From contig JAEUQF010000411.1 in the NCBI GenBank assembly GCA_016789745.1, forward strand, positions 1-36,619: a stretch of DNA of 36,619 nucleotides, in the 5' to 3' direction. Under the pieces are notes generated by a model. That model was not told where the DNA came from. It saw nothing but the letters and a program-made list of their open reading frames with translations, and did not search any database. Source of the stretch: Bryobacterales bacterium. Lineage in GTDB: Bacteria > Acidobacteriota > Terriglobia > Bryobacterales > Bryobacteraceae. This document shows, piece by piece, positions 15,416 through 23,184 of the stretch. Made by a program: the position numbers and the translations under genes. Each line of letters begins with the position of its first letter. The stretch's first letter is position 1.

Positions 15416-15431
15416 CGGGGCGTGGGCCCCG
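15416..15431. terminator. GC hairpin between convergent genes, possible bidirectional terminator
   Basis: CGGGGC at 416-421, loop GTGG, GCCCCG at 426-431: a perfect 6-bp stem in the 24-base gap between two converging stop codons. There is no clear T run on either strand, so intrinsic termination is only a possibility. Confidence 0.35.
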
Positions 15432-15433
15432 TC

Positions 15434-16189
15434 TCATTGCATAGACTGCGCTTCGATGGCCGCTTGCGCGAGATCGCCCCACTCGCACACTTGTTCGGGT
15501 GGGTGGTTGCCGAACGAGGCAAGGAACTCGTCGATGACAGGGAGGAGCGGTACTACCTTTCGAACGAGCCGTTCCCGCGTGGAGGGCGCGCATTTTGCGA
15601 GCTTACGGGAACGCTCCTCGTCATCGGAAATCGCCCACCGGTCGAGCAGCGGCACCAGCGGCAGCAGAGCTGCGGGCACGCCATCGGTTTTGCGGATCGG
15701 ATCGCGGCTCAGGTGCGGCATGAAGTCAGCCACGGCATTGATGAAGGCCATCACCCGCTGCGGCGTGGGCGCGTCCATCCAAGTGCGAACGAGATTCTGA
15801 GAGACATCGAATTCGTCTGTGTCGCGGAGGTGAAAAGATTCGAAGATCTGCTCGATCGCGCCGGACTCCAGCAGACGGAGTTGGTCCGGGGCCAACTTCC
15901 CGTGGCAGCTATAGATCTTGTAGGCACGCCCACAGGCATGCAAGGAGCGGCCGGAAAAAGGAAAGTTGAAGCGCAGCGGCTGCTGATTGATGACCATGAG
16001 CTCGAAGGATCCGAACCGGGCTTCTACGTAGACAGCCAGACGATTGCGATTGGTGAGTTCCAACTTTACGCGATGGTGGCGATGGTCTGCGCGGACGCTG
16101 CCAATGAGTCTGGACCCGTCTATGAACGAACCGGACGCCCTCTTGGCTTTTGTGCCGAGGATCCGGGCGAGTTCCCGCAAGACTTCCAT
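15434..16189 (-). CDS. Protein of unknown function (251 aa)
   Basis: Not recognised. There is no signal peptide or membrane helix. The first 95 residues look like a beta-rich domain (RVKLELTNRNRLAVYVEARFGSF is part of it, with paired strands around FELMVINQQPLRFNF). The rest is helical and charged, with several Pro-Leu-Leu segments (AALLPLVPLLDRW, VVPLLPVIDEFL). Cysteines are scattered without a metal-binding pattern. The ATG at 16189 has no Shine-Dalgarno sequence but a TACCAT box six bases upstream. The frame stays open further upstream but offers no usual start. It is tandem with the upstream sulfatase gene, about 80 bases away. Confidence 0.65.
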   Translation of the reverse strand: MEVLRELARILGTKAKRASGSFIDGSRLIGSVRADHRHHRVKLELTNRNRLAVYVEARFGSFELMVINQQPLRFNFPFSGRSLHACGRAYKIYSCHGKLAPDQLRLLESGAIEQIFESFHLRDTDEFDVSQNLVRTWMDAPTPQRVMAFINAVADFMPHLSRDPIRKTDGVPAALLPLVPLLDRWAISDDEERSRKLAKCAPSTRERLVRKVVPLLPVIDEFLASFGNHPPEQVCEWGDLAQAAIEAQSMQ

Positions 16190-16195
16190 GCACTG

Positions 16196-16201
16196 ATGGT
16201 A
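16196..16201 (-). promoter_or_regulatory. -10-like box TACCAT for the 251-aa protein gene
   Basis: TACCAT on the minus strand ends six bases before the ATG at 16189. The same hexamer at the same spacing precedes the radical SAM gene at 31889. Confidence 0.35.
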
Positions 16202-16249
16202 CCCAAGGCGTGGTGCGGGCTCTGGGGGCTCCGGCGGACCGAGGGGGGC

Positions 16250-16271
16250 AGCCCTCCAACGAACGAGGGCT
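16250..16271 (-). terminator. Hairpin just after the sulfatase stop, possible terminator
   Basis: AGCCCTC at 250-256 pairs perfectly with GAGGGCT at 265-271 around an 8-base loop. The stem begins at the sulfatase stop codon on the minus strand. No T run follows (the next bases are a C run), so it could also stabilise the 3' end of the message. Confidence 0.4.
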
Positions 16272-17799
16272 AGCCCAGTCTGGTTTTGACTTGCGGCATG
16301 CGGTCGACGAAGCCGGCCTTGGTGCGGCGGAGTTCGGCGATGGCGGCGGCACGCATCTTCTTCAGGCGATCCTGGTGCTCGGCCTTGATGGCGAGGTTGT
16401 CGAGCTCATCGGGGTCTTTCTCCAGGTCATAGAGCTCCTCGAGGTCTTCGATGAGCGGGCGGACGTACTTATAGCGCTTGTCGCGCAGCATGACGTACCA
16501 GGGCACGCCGCCATGCATGACGTGGTCATCCTTGGGGATGTTGTGGGTGTGCGACCCATAGTAGTGGCCAGTGGCGGTCATGAAGGCCGGATGGGGCCAG
16601 TTCATGGTGGGGTTCTGGATGAGCGGCGAGAGGTCGTGGCCGTGCATCTGCCAGGGGAGCGGCAGGCCCGCGAATTTGAAGATGGTGGGCGGGATGTCGA
16701 CGCCATTGACCGGCTGATCGCAGAACTTGCCGGCAGGGATGCGGCCAGGCATGCGGAACACCAATGGCGAACGGATATTGGCGTCGTAGGCGGCGATCTT
16801 CACGCCGCGGAAGCCGTGTTGTCCGAAGGCGAGGCCCTGGTCTGAGGTGAAGATGACCAGGGTGTTCTTCTCCTGGCCGGTTTCCTTGAGGGTCTGCATG
16901 AGGCGGCCGACGGCCTCGTCGATCGCGAAGACCCCCTGGTGGTATTGGCGGACCCAGGACTCGATGGAGCGGCCGTTGAAGACGGGTTTGCCGTTGGCGT
17001 CTTTCTGCCAGTGTTCGATTTTCTGGGCCCAGTCGGGCTTGCCGGGGCGCGGGGGGAAGATGTCCTTGGGAGTCTCGAAGTCGATGCCGGCGAGTTCTTT
17101 GAGGTGGCGTTCGGCGGGTTGGTAGGGCGAGTGCACGGCGCCGTAGCAGAGCCAGAGATACCAGGGCTTGTTCTTGTCGCGGCCGTTGCCCTTCATGAGG
17201 TCGATGGCCCAGTCCGTGTACTGGTCGGTGGAGTACCGCTTGAGGACTTCGGTCTTGCCGCCCTGGTAGGTGATGGGCTGGTTGTAGTAGTAATTCTGGC
17301 TGGTTTCGGTGTATTTGGGGCGATTCCAGACAATTTGGAAGTCCCAGTCGCGGCCGTGGCCAGTATCGGTGCCGGTGTGCCACTTGCCGATTTGGGCGGT
17401 GAAGTAGCCTTTCTCGCGGAAGACTTTGGGCCAGAAGGGGCACTTGTCGGCTTCGTAGACGCAGCCGGGGTAGGGGCCTTCCATGCGCATGGATTCGACA
17501 CCATGCTGGTAGTGCCCGGTGAGCATGGTGGCGCGAGAGGGCATGCACCAGGCGCCGTTGTAGGCGGCGGTGAAGCGGACGCCTTCACTGGCGAGTTTGT
17601 CGATGTTTGGGGTCTTTACCCAGGGGTAGGCTTCCTTGTAGCAACTCAGTGTGCGATAGGAATGGTCGTCGGTATAGATGAAGAGGATGTTGGGGCGTTC
17701 TGGAGTGGCGGCGCCCTGCGCGGGGGTGGTGGCGGCGGTGGCGGCAGCCGAGCCGGCCAACATCTGGAGAACCTGACGGCGGGATTGCGTTTCTGGCAC
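16270..17799 (-). CDS. Tat-exported type I sulfatase
   Basis: 509 residues of the alkaline-phosphatase-like sulfatase family (S1), which removes sulfate esters, often from polysaccharides. A twin-arginine signal is present (SRRQVLQMLAGSAAATAA). Metal ligands include TDDH at 43-46. The nucleophile motif is C85-M-P-S-R with TMLTG following, which is the Cys-type substrate of formylglycine modification. GKWH is at 138-141, and GQHGFRGVKIAAYDANIR supplies the later metal and sulfate ligands. Activation needs a formylglycine-generating enzyme or anSME; the SUMF1 protein at 6899 does not clearly qualify. The GTG start lies seven bases after a TATAAA box. Confidence 0.92.
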   Translation of the reverse strand: MPETQSRRQVLQMLAGSAAATAATTPAQGAATPERPNILFIYTDDHSYRTLSCYKEAYPWVKTPNIDKLASEGVRFTAAYNGAWCMPSRATMLTGHYQHGVESMRMEGPYPGCVYEADKCPFWPKVFREKGYFTAQIGKWHTGTDTGHGRDWDFQIVWNRPKYTETSQNYYYNQPITYQGGKTEVLKRYSTDQYTDWAIDLMKGNGRDKNKPWYLWLCYGAVHSPYQPAERHLKELAGIDFETPKDIFPPRPGKPDWAQKIEHWQKDANGKPVFNGRSIESWVRQYHQGVFAIDEAVGRLMQTLKETGQEKNTLVIFTSDQGLAFGQHGFRGVKIAAYDANIRSPLVFRMPGRIPAGKFCDQPVNGVDIPPTIFKFAGLPLPWQMHGHDLSPLIQNPTMNWPHPAFMTATGHYYGSHTHNIPKDDHVMHGGVPWYVMLRDKRYKYVRPLIEDLEELYDLEKDPDELDNLAIKAEHQDRLKKMRAAAIAELRRTKAGFVDRMPQVKTRLG

Positions 17800-17806
17800 G
17801 GAGGAT

Positions 17807-17812
17807 TTTATA
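17807..17812 (-). promoter_or_regulatory. -10-like box TATAAA for the sulfatase gene
   Basis: TATAAA on the minus strand ends seven bases before the GTG at 17799. The bases between (ATCCTCC) contain no ribosome-binding site. Confidence 0.45.
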
Positions 17813-17875
17813 TCGCAACTGGGGGCGGATGTCTATTGGGGGGTGTTGTAGTGTGGAAGAGAGAGCTGGCCGGCG

Positions 17876-18196
17876 ATGCAAGTGACGATGTCGGCTGAGG
17901 GCGAGATTCGGATTCCGAAGGAGATGCGGGAGTTGTTGGCATTGGATGCTGGTACGGAACTGGAACTGTCGGTTTTGGGGAGCGTCTGGTGATCAGCAAA
18001 GCCGCGAAAGCGCGTGGCCGGTTGGCGCGCCTTACAGGGATTGCTGGCCGGTGACGGGCCGGATCTACTCAAGGAGCTGGAGGCGAAACACGCGGAGGAG
18101 ATCGCCGGGGATGAGAGAAGAGTGCAAGATCGAAGTCCGGGTACTGCTGGAGGAAGCAGACCAGGGCAATCTGCGCCTGCTCATGAGCTGGATTAA
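17876..18196 (+). pseudogene. AbrB/MazE-type antitoxin, frameshifted
   Basis: From ATG 17876 the protein reads MQVTMSAEGEIRIPKEMREL, a clear swapped-hairpin AbrB/SpoVT start, but it stops at 17992 after 38 codons. The expected continuation GERLVISKAAKARG is in another frame at 17977-18018. The next part, WRALQGLLAGDGPDLLKELE and KHAEEIAGDERR, is back in the first frame from 18023. So at least two small indels disrupt the gene, one near 17972-17980 and one near 18015-18023. The last frame then runs on into the toxin gene without the usual end and stops at 18196. The intact family binds its own promoter and neutralises a PIN toxin. Confidence 0.8.
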
Positions 18197-18491
18197 CGTG
18201 GGCGAGGTTTCCTAAATGGCCTGTCGGAAGAAAGGGCCAAAGGTGGCAGAGGCATTTCTACAAAGGTTGCCCGATCCGCCGTTGGAGGTAGTCTTGCCGA
18301 CGGCAGATGATTTCATCCCGGCGGCAAGGTTGAAGGCAACGCGGCGGAATTCGTACGCCGATGGGTTTGCCGCGGCGCTTGCCATGCAGCATCAGGCCGC
18401 GGTGGTGACGGCCGATCCGGAACTGCGCGGGATGGGCGATGTGTTGACGGTGGAGTGGATTGGGGCGCAGGGGGAGCCGGCGATTTCTTAG
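18111..18491 (+). pseudogene. PIN-domain (VapC-like) toxin, truncated and interrupted
   Basis: The frame from ATG 18111 encodes VRVLLEEADQGNLRLLMSWI and NVGEVS. It meets TAA at 18213-18215 and resumes at once as ACRKKGPKVAEAFLQRLPD, SYADGFAAALAMQHQ and VVTADPELRG to 18491. This is the PIN ribonuclease pattern, with the GEV, ADxFAAALA and TADPE elements that hold three of the acidic metal ligands. The N-terminal strand with the first catalytic Asp is absent, so about 20 residues have been lost, and the in-frame TAA is probably a former Tyr codon. It lies in tandem with the broken antitoxin, and the pair is dead by sequence. Confidence 0.82.
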
Positions 18492-18532
18492 CAAATTCCG
18501 TGCCGGTTGGCGCATTCTGAAGTGGACACCGC

Positions 18533-19443
18533 ATGCAGGCATACAGCCCGGAAGACTGTGGACATATTCGCGCGCAACAGCAGCGCATTCGTGAGCGGAT
18601 GAATCTGGAGAGCCATACGGGGGCGGGGGCGATTCTGACCTTTCTGATGGAGGAGGAACTGGCGGGCCGGGGTGGCTCGCTGGATGCGCGGACTGTTGCC
18701 GCAGCGGCGCTGGGCGATTCGGGGCGGGGTTCCCTGGTGCGCGTTTTGAAGGGCGACCTGGCGGGGAAACTGCTTCGATATTATGCCGGACCGGGGAAGT
18801 TGGATGGGATCCTGATCCGGCTGCCCGAGCGCGGGTACCGGCCGCTGGTGTATGGGCGCCGGCCGCTGTCGGCCCAACAGGAGAGTCTGTATTTCCATAC
18901 AGCGTGTTTGCTGCAGCTGTGGGCTTTGGCTCAGGCGGCGGAGTGCCTGGATCGACTGTCGACGGAGGTGCGGAGTTTGCTCCGGTCTACGGGCTGTGGG
19001 CAGAGTTGGAGATGACGCGGCAGCAGTTGGGTGGGGGAGGCATGGAGCGGGCGTTTCTGCTGGCGACGCGAGCGTTGGACTTGCATCCGGCTCTGAGCGA
19101 GGCGTACCTGGCGCTGGGGGCCTATTACAGCGAGCACGAGGATTGGAAGAGGGCAGGGGAGCAGTTTGACCTGGCGCGGCAGGTGGGCGGCGAGGAGGCA
19201 TTGGCGCATCGCTTCCACATCCGGCATCTGGTGCGGCGGAAGCGGGTGGGGGAGGCGATGGAGATCCTGGAGGGGGCTTGCCGGCGGACGCGTGGCGAGA
19301 ACCCGGCGTACCGTCACGACCGGAACATGGTACGAAAGATTGCCGGGCTCATAGAACTGGCGCTGGAGGACAGCCTGCTTTTAGGGGAGAGCCACCCCCA
19401 CTTCCGCAGGCCGGGTGGTTCAGGCGATTTCGGGGCATGTTAG
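18533..19443 (+). pseudogene. Solibacter-type regulator with TPR repeats, frameshifted
   Basis: Residues 1-120 from ATG 18533 match the N-terminal domain common in Bryobacterales TPR proteins: an opening helix set (IRAQQQRIRERMNLESHT), a conserved arm (SLVRVLKGDLAGKLLRYY) and IRLPERGYRPLVYG. That domain is thought to be DNA-binding-like. The frame then loses its partner at about 18966-18975. The continuation EFAPVYGLWAELEMTRQQL, ATRALDLHPALSEAYLALG and YYSEHEDWKRAGEQFDLARQ is in the next frame to 19443 and is a set of TPR repeats. One base is missing or two are extra. The join could be a sequencing error, but the neighbouring toxin-antitoxin pair is also broken. Confidence 0.72.
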
Positions 19444-19484
19444 TCTCCAGGTGTTAACGCCGGGGATTTTGGGAGAATCGCCGT

Positions 19485-19490
19485 TACGCT
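19485..19490 (+). promoter_or_regulatory. -10-like box TACGCT for the PEP-CTERM-like gene
   Basis: TACGCT ends six bases before the ATG at 19497, with no Shine-Dalgarno sequence between. Confidence 0.35.
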
Positions 19491-19496
19491 TGCGGC

Positions 19497-20282
19497 ATGC
19501 GCTATTTGCTTTCGTTGTGGTTGTGTTGTGTGCCGCTGTCGGCGGCGACGCTGGTATATAACGGCGGGGTTACGGGTACGGTGTACACGGCGGCGGGTGT
19601 GGATGAGAATTCGCCGGCGTCTTTATTGGATGGGATTCTGGTGAGTGCCACGTTTAGTGACGGGAATACGCTTTCGTGCGCCCTGGCTGGCGGTCAATGC
19701 GCCGTAACGGACCGCTTCCAAGTGGGTTTCAGCAACGCCTTCAACTCTCCGAATGTATGGCACGGTGAGATCCGAAACCTGTCGCAAAGTTACGGGCTCC
19801 TGTCGAGTTCTTGGAACGCCGTACCCGGGGACGCCGTGTGGGACGTGATCTCCCAGGTGGAGATTACTCCTGGCAGCGGTCCGGGATTAACGGTATCGGG
19901 GGCGACTTTGTTCGGTCCGAATCAAAGCCCGACAACGGCAATGGCGACGGCGGTGAATGCAGTACAGATCAGCGGGTCGGGCGGACCGCTGTACGATCTG
20001 TTTACTCAGCTGGACTTCCAGACCAACTCGCTGCCTTATCAACACACGCTTGCCTTCTCTGTCGATGTCGACAGGCTCACGGCCTCCAACGTGCCCGACG
20101 CTCCCGTGATGCTCCAGGTAGTGAGCGGCGGTCTGCTATTGCTCACGCAGCGCCGGCGTTGGAGGAAGGAAACAGCGTCGGGTTCTCATCGGCGCTGGGG
20201 CCGTAGACGGACGGCACCGCGATCTCCAGCAGGCGTAGATAGACCCCCAACTGCGCCCGGTGGTGGATGCAGTGGTTCATGA
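19497..20282 (+). CDS. Secreted protein with degenerate PEP-CTERM-like anchor
   Basis: 261 residues. A signal peptide is clear (RYLLSLWLCCVPLSAATL). The middle is a beta-rich, Gly/Ser/Asn-rich exported domain of unknown function. Near residue 200 comes VPDAPVMLQVVSGGLLLLTQ then RRRWRK, which has the shape of a PEP-CTERM sorting tail (Pro motif, hydrophobic helix, Arg cluster) that is normally cut and processed by exosortase. Here about 37 further residues of low-complexity Arg/Gly/Pro follow, read through the 3' end of the convergent DinB gene. The original stop has probably been lost by mutation, or a frameshift lies near 20170. Confidence 0.65.
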   Translation: MRYLLSLWLCCVPLSAATLVYNGGVTGTVYTAAGVDENSPASLLDGILVSATFSDGNTLSCALAGGQCAVTDRFQVGFSNAFNSPNVWHGEIRNLSQSYGLLSSSWNAVPGDAVWDVISQVEITPGSGPGLTVSGATLFGPNQSPTTAMATAVNAVQISGSGGPLYDLFTQLDFQTNSLPYQHTLAFSVDVDRLTASNVPDAPVMLQVVSGGLLLLTQRRRWRKETASGSHRRWGRRRTAPRSPAGVDRPPTAPGGGCSGS

Positions 20283-20682
20283 CAAAGCTGCGCAAGGCCA
20301 TATAGCGGGGCATGGCCAGCATCACCTCGCCGTTACGCAGCAGACGCCATTGCCGTTGCATGGCCTCGTCATCGCAGTTGGCGAGTTGCTGGCGGAACTC
20401 GGCGGCGCTGGTCTCGAGCCGATCCAGGATCTCCTGGCGCGAGGCGGGTACGAAGGCCTTCCACTGCTCGCTGCCTTTGGGGGCGAGTTCCAGATCGTCC
20501 TGGGCAATCGTGGCTGCACCCCAGGTGGTGAGTTCGGCAAGGTGTCCGGCCAGCCGGCCGAGCTTCATCGACTTGGGGTGCGGCGCCCAGTCGAACTGGT
20601 CGTCCGGCACGCGTTCCAGGGTTTTGCGAATCGAGGTGAGTTCGCGGTCGAATTCCTGCAGCAGCAGTTCGTTGATCGCCAT
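20143..20682 (-). CDS. DinB-superfamily protein
   Basis: 179 residues with the four-helix DinB/YfiT fold. The metal-binding histidines can be placed: H47 in LAGHLAE, and H137 and H141 in NHCIHHRAQLGVYLR. Relatives are metal-dependent thiol transferases (bacillithiol, mycothiol) or uncharacterised stress proteins; the thiol partner here is unknown. The end VPSVYGPSADEN is conserved in acidobacterial members, and a 12-residue extra tail follows. It overlaps the convergent PEP-CTERM-like gene by 140 bases at the 3' end. A TAGAAT box lies six bases before the ATG. Confidence 0.88.
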   Translation of the reverse strand: MAINELLLQEFDRELTSIRKTLERVPDDQFDWAPHPKSMKLGRLAGHLAELTTWGAATIAQDDLELAPKGSEQWKAFVPASRQEILDRLETSAAEFRQQLANCDDEAMQRQWRLLRNGEVMLAMPRYMALRSFVMNHCIHHRAQLGVYLRLLEIAVPSVYGPSADENPTLFPSSNAGAA

Positions 20683-20688
20683 AGGCCC

Positions 20689-20694
20689 ATTCTA
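20689..20694 (-). promoter_or_regulatory. -10-like box TAGAAT for the DinB gene
   Basis: TAGAAT on the minus strand ends six bases before the ATG at 20682. On the other strand TAGACT at 20712-20717 ends 11 bases before the divergent ATG at 20729. Confidence 0.45.
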
Positions 20695-20728
20695 AGCGGC
20701 GCGCGGCGTTGTAGACTGTTAACTCGCC

Positions 20729-21700
20729 ATGAGACAAACGGCGCTGTTTTTGTTCTTCACACTCGCGGCTTACAGCCAGAAGCCTGAACTGGCCATTGTG
20801 GAAAAGAAGGCCGGAAAAGTGGGCTTCTATACGGCGGCCGGGCAGCGCGTGGGTGAGGTGAAGGTCGGCAGTTTCCCTCACGAACTGGCCTGGACGCCGG
20901 ATCGCAAGCACCTTTACGTGACCGACAACGGACTGCTGTGGATGACCGATCCGGGCGAGGGAACCAACTCGATTTCGATTGTCGATCCTTACCGGATGAC
21001 GAAGGTGGGCATCATCGATTTGGGCCAGTACCGGCGTCCGCACGGGCTGGATGTGGACCGCACCGGGCGCATCGTGGTAACAATCGAGAACCCGTTCGGG
21101 ATGCTGACGATTGATGGCGCGGCGCGGAAGGTATTGCGCAAGTACGACGTCAAAGGCGAGAACCCGCACATGGTCATCTACGGCCCGGATGCCAGGACGG
21201 CGTGGGTGAGCAATTCGACATCCGGCAACGTGGCGGTGGTGGATCTGGCTAGCGGGGCCGTGCAGACAATCGCGACCGGCAAGCGCACGCAGGGCGCCGT
21301 AATGACCCGCGATGGAAAGCGCATGTATGTGACGAACTCGGCCAGCCAGACGATTTCGGCCAACGACACGGCAACGCGCAAGGTGGTGGGCGAGATCAAG
21401 GTCAGCCAACCGGGCGCGGCGCGGATTGCGATGACGCCCGATGAGAAGACGCTGGTCTACAACCTGCAGCAATGGGGCGGCGCGGCGATTGCCGATATTG
21501 CCAGCATGAAGGAGATCGCGGCCATCAAGATCCCGGGCAAGCCCTTGTCCGCGGGCCTTTCGCGCGATGGTAAGGTGATGTTCCTGGGCTTGCAGGATGA
21601 GGACAAGATCGCCGTGGTGTCAGTAACCGAACGCAAACTGGTGCAGGTGTTCGAGACTCCGAAGAACGCGGGGCCGGATACGATCTTTGATCTACGGTGA
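20729..21700 (+). CDS. Secreted YncE/YVTN-type beta-propeller protein
   Basis: 323 residues. The signal peptide is MRQTALFLFFTLAAYSQ. The rest is a seven-bladed propeller with repeating units of about 42 residues: HELAWTPDRKHLYVTDNG, PHGLDVDRTGRIVVTIEN, PHMVIYGPDARTAWVSNS, QGAVMTRDGKRMYVTNSA, ARIAMTPDEKTLVYNLQ and SAGLSRDGKVMFLGLQ. Each has the D(G/R)K...YV(T/S)N pattern of the YVTN family. Such proteins are periplasmic or surface-bound and mostly of unknown function. It stands alone, divergent from DinB and convergent with the STAS gene. Confidence 0.87.
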   Translation: MRQTALFLFFTLAAYSQKPELAIVEKKAGKVGFYTAAGQRVGEVKVGSFPHELAWTPDRKHLYVTDNGLLWMTDPGEGTNSISIVDPYRMTKVGIIDLGQYRRPHGLDVDRTGRIVVTIENPFGMLTIDGAARKVLRKYDVKGENPHMVIYGPDARTAWVSNSTSGNVAVVDLASGAVQTIATGKRTQGAVMTRDGKRMYVTNSASQTISANDTATRKVVGEIKVSQPGAARIAMTPDEKTLVYNLQQWGGAAIADIASMKEIAAIKIPGKPLSAGLSRDGKVMFLGLQDEDKIAVVSVTERKLVQVFETPKNAGPDTIFDLR

Positions 21701-21726
21701 GTGCGCCCCGGGACAAAGCGTCGCGG

Positions 21727-22074
21727 CTAGAGTGCGGCGATCGCCTCGTCTACAGTGGCATCCACGGGCGCGATGCGCGACATGTGGACGACTTCAAACG
21801 AGTCCGCTACCATGCCCTTGGGTCCACAAAGCCGGGTCGTGCCGCCGTTTTTTCCCATTTCCCCTACCGTCATGACGATGACGCCGATGGCTGCGCTATC
21901 GATGCGTTCCAGGTTGGCGAAATCGAGCACAAGTTTGCGTACGCCGTCGGTGCGGATCAACTTGAGCAGGGCGTCCTCAATCGTGCTGAGGTTGGTGCCG
22001 GTGTGCATTCTTCCGTTGAATTCCATGACGGTGACATCGGGGGCAATGAGGCGGACGTGGGTAGTGGCAGGCAT
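21727..22074 (-). CDS. STAS-domain protein (anti-sigma factor antagonist type)
   Basis: 115 residues, a single STAS domain of the SpoIIAA/RsbV size. The phospho-acceptor motif is intact: ERIDSAAIGV with Ser60 in the D-S-x-x-x-G context. The first strand ends with VMEFNGRM, as is usual. In known systems such a protein binds an anti-sigma kinase when unphosphorylated. No kinase or phosphatase gene lies beside it here, so its partner must be elsewhere. Cytoplasmic. A TATGAT box ends eight bases before the ATG and no ribosome-binding site is seen. Confidence 0.87.
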   Translation of the reverse strand: MPATTHVRLIAPDVTVMEFNGRMHTGTNLSTIEDALLKLIRTDGVRKLVLDFANLERIDSAAIGVIVMTVGEMGKNGGTTRLCGPKGMVADSFEVVHMSRIAPVDATVDEAIAAL

Positions 22075-22082
22075 GCCACACC

Positions 22083-22088
22083 ATCATA
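22083..22088 (-). promoter_or_regulatory. -10-like box TATGAT for the STAS gene
   Basis: TATGAT on the minus strand ends eight bases before the ATG at 22074, with no Shine-Dalgarno sequence between. Confidence 0.45.
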
Positions 22089-22131
22089 ACGGTGAGAGTT
22101 TCGGCAGGGGAAGGGCACTTACCCGTTAGGA

Positions 22132-22896
22132 ATGCTGTTTCTGCCGCTATTGTTGGCGATGTGCTGTGGGGAGCGTGCGGCGCCGCGCTACACGGCGGCG
22201 AGCGTGGTGCACGCCCTGACCGGGGAAGCCGTGCTGGTGCCGGATACGTTTGCCAGTATTTACGGAGAAGAACTGGCGTTTGCGACGGCGCAACTGCGCG
22301 CCGCTGACGTGCAGGGAGGGCTGTTGCCGGTGCAACTGCCGGGCACCGGGGTGACGGTGTCGGTGGGCGGGGTGGCGGTGCCGGTGTGGTATGTGTCGCC
22401 CACGCAGATCAATTTTCTGGTGCCTTCGTTTGTGGTGCCGCGGACGGAGGTGGAAGTGTGGCTGATCGTGGATGGACGGGCCGGGCCGGTGGTGCGGCTG
22501 CGGGTGCAGGAAGCGGCGCCGGCGCTGTTTCCCTACGACCGTGACACGGCGCTGCTGATGGATGCGGCGGGGCAGGTACGCACGCGGCAGAATCCAGTGG
22601 AGGCCGGGAGCGATGTGATCCTGCTGGCGACCGGGTTGGGCGGGTTTGTGAAGGAGACGGCATTCCGGCAACTGCCAACGGGTCCGGCGGAGCTGCTGCG
22701 GCGGGCCGAGTTCCGGATTCTGTTGAATGGGGAGCCGGTGAGTGACGGGCTGATCCGCTACGCGGGTGCGGCGCCGACGCTCGCCGGGGTGACGCAGATC
22801 AATCTGAAGCTGCCGGAGGGGTTGGGGGCGATGCCACCGATTCAGTTGGCGATGGGGGCGCGGCTGAGTCCAGTGTTGACGCTGCCGGTGCGGTAG
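22132..22896 (+). CDS. Stand-alone TIGR03437-type secreted domain protein
   Basis: 254 residues. A hydrophobic N-terminus (MLFLPLLLAMCCGERAA) could be a signal or lipoprotein leader, with Cys at 11-12. The rest follows the TIGR03437 domain seen almost only in Solibacter-type Acidobacteria: SIYGEELA, LPVQLPGTGVTVSVGGVAVP, VWYVSPTQINFLVP, AAPALFPY, ILLATGLGGF, IRYAGAAPTLAGVTQINLKL and a C-terminal TLPVR. The domain normally sits at the C-terminus of much larger exported proteins; here it is nearly the whole protein. Its function is unknown. TTAGGA lies right before the ATG, closer than a usual ribosome site. Confidence 0.8.
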   Translation: MLFLPLLLAMCCGERAAPRYTAASVVHALTGEAVLVPDTFASIYGEELAFATAQLRAADVQGGLLPVQLPGTGVTVSVGGVAVPVWYVSPTQINFLVPSFVVPRTEVEVWLIVDGRAGPVVRLRVQEAAPALFPYDRDTALLMDAAGQVRTRQNPVEAGSDVILLATGLGGFVKETAFRQLPTGPAELLRRAEFRILLNGEPVSDGLIRYAGAAPTLAGVTQINLKLPEGLGAMPPIQLAMGARLSPVLTLPVR

Positions 22897-22985
22897 GACG
22901 CTAGTACCAAAAGGCTGTGGCTACAGTACGGGATGGGGGGTGTGCCCGGGGCTTGGTCCATGGTTTTGGGGGGCCGTGTGGCGTC

Positions 22986-23159
22986 ATGCTCGAAGCAGGA
23001 CACGAGACCTTGCTGCGGCTTCCCGACATAGATGACGACCGGCACTGGGTGGAGCAGATCATTCTCTACACGCGCCACTGGATGCACTATGGATTTCTGT
23101 TCTTTGTGTTTTTCGTGGTGACGATCGCCGCGGCCGCCGGCTTGCTGCAGCCGCGGTGA
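22986..23159 (+). CDS. Possible small single-pass membrane protein
   Basis: 57 residues from ATG 22986. A polar, acidic N-terminus (LLRLPDIDDDRHWVEQ) is followed by one strong membrane helix (YGFLFFVFFVVTIAAAAGLL) and a short QPR tail. The frame stays open further upstream to a GTG at 22917, but that part is Gly-rich and unconvincing. No good ribosome site is visible. The hydrophobic helix with Trp/His/Tyr just before it looks like a real protein rather than a chance frame. No family was recognised. Confidence 0.4.
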   Translation: MLEAGHETLLRLPDIDDDRHWVEQIILYTRHWMHYGFLFFVFFVVTIAAAAGLLQPR

Positions 23160-23184
23160 TCGGTGTAAGGCTGGCGAGGCGGAT

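Noticed and set aside
16939..17898. Plus-strand open frame opposite the sulfatase gene
   Set aside because: Gly/Val/Ala-rich mirror frame; sulfatase motifs are clear on the minus strand.
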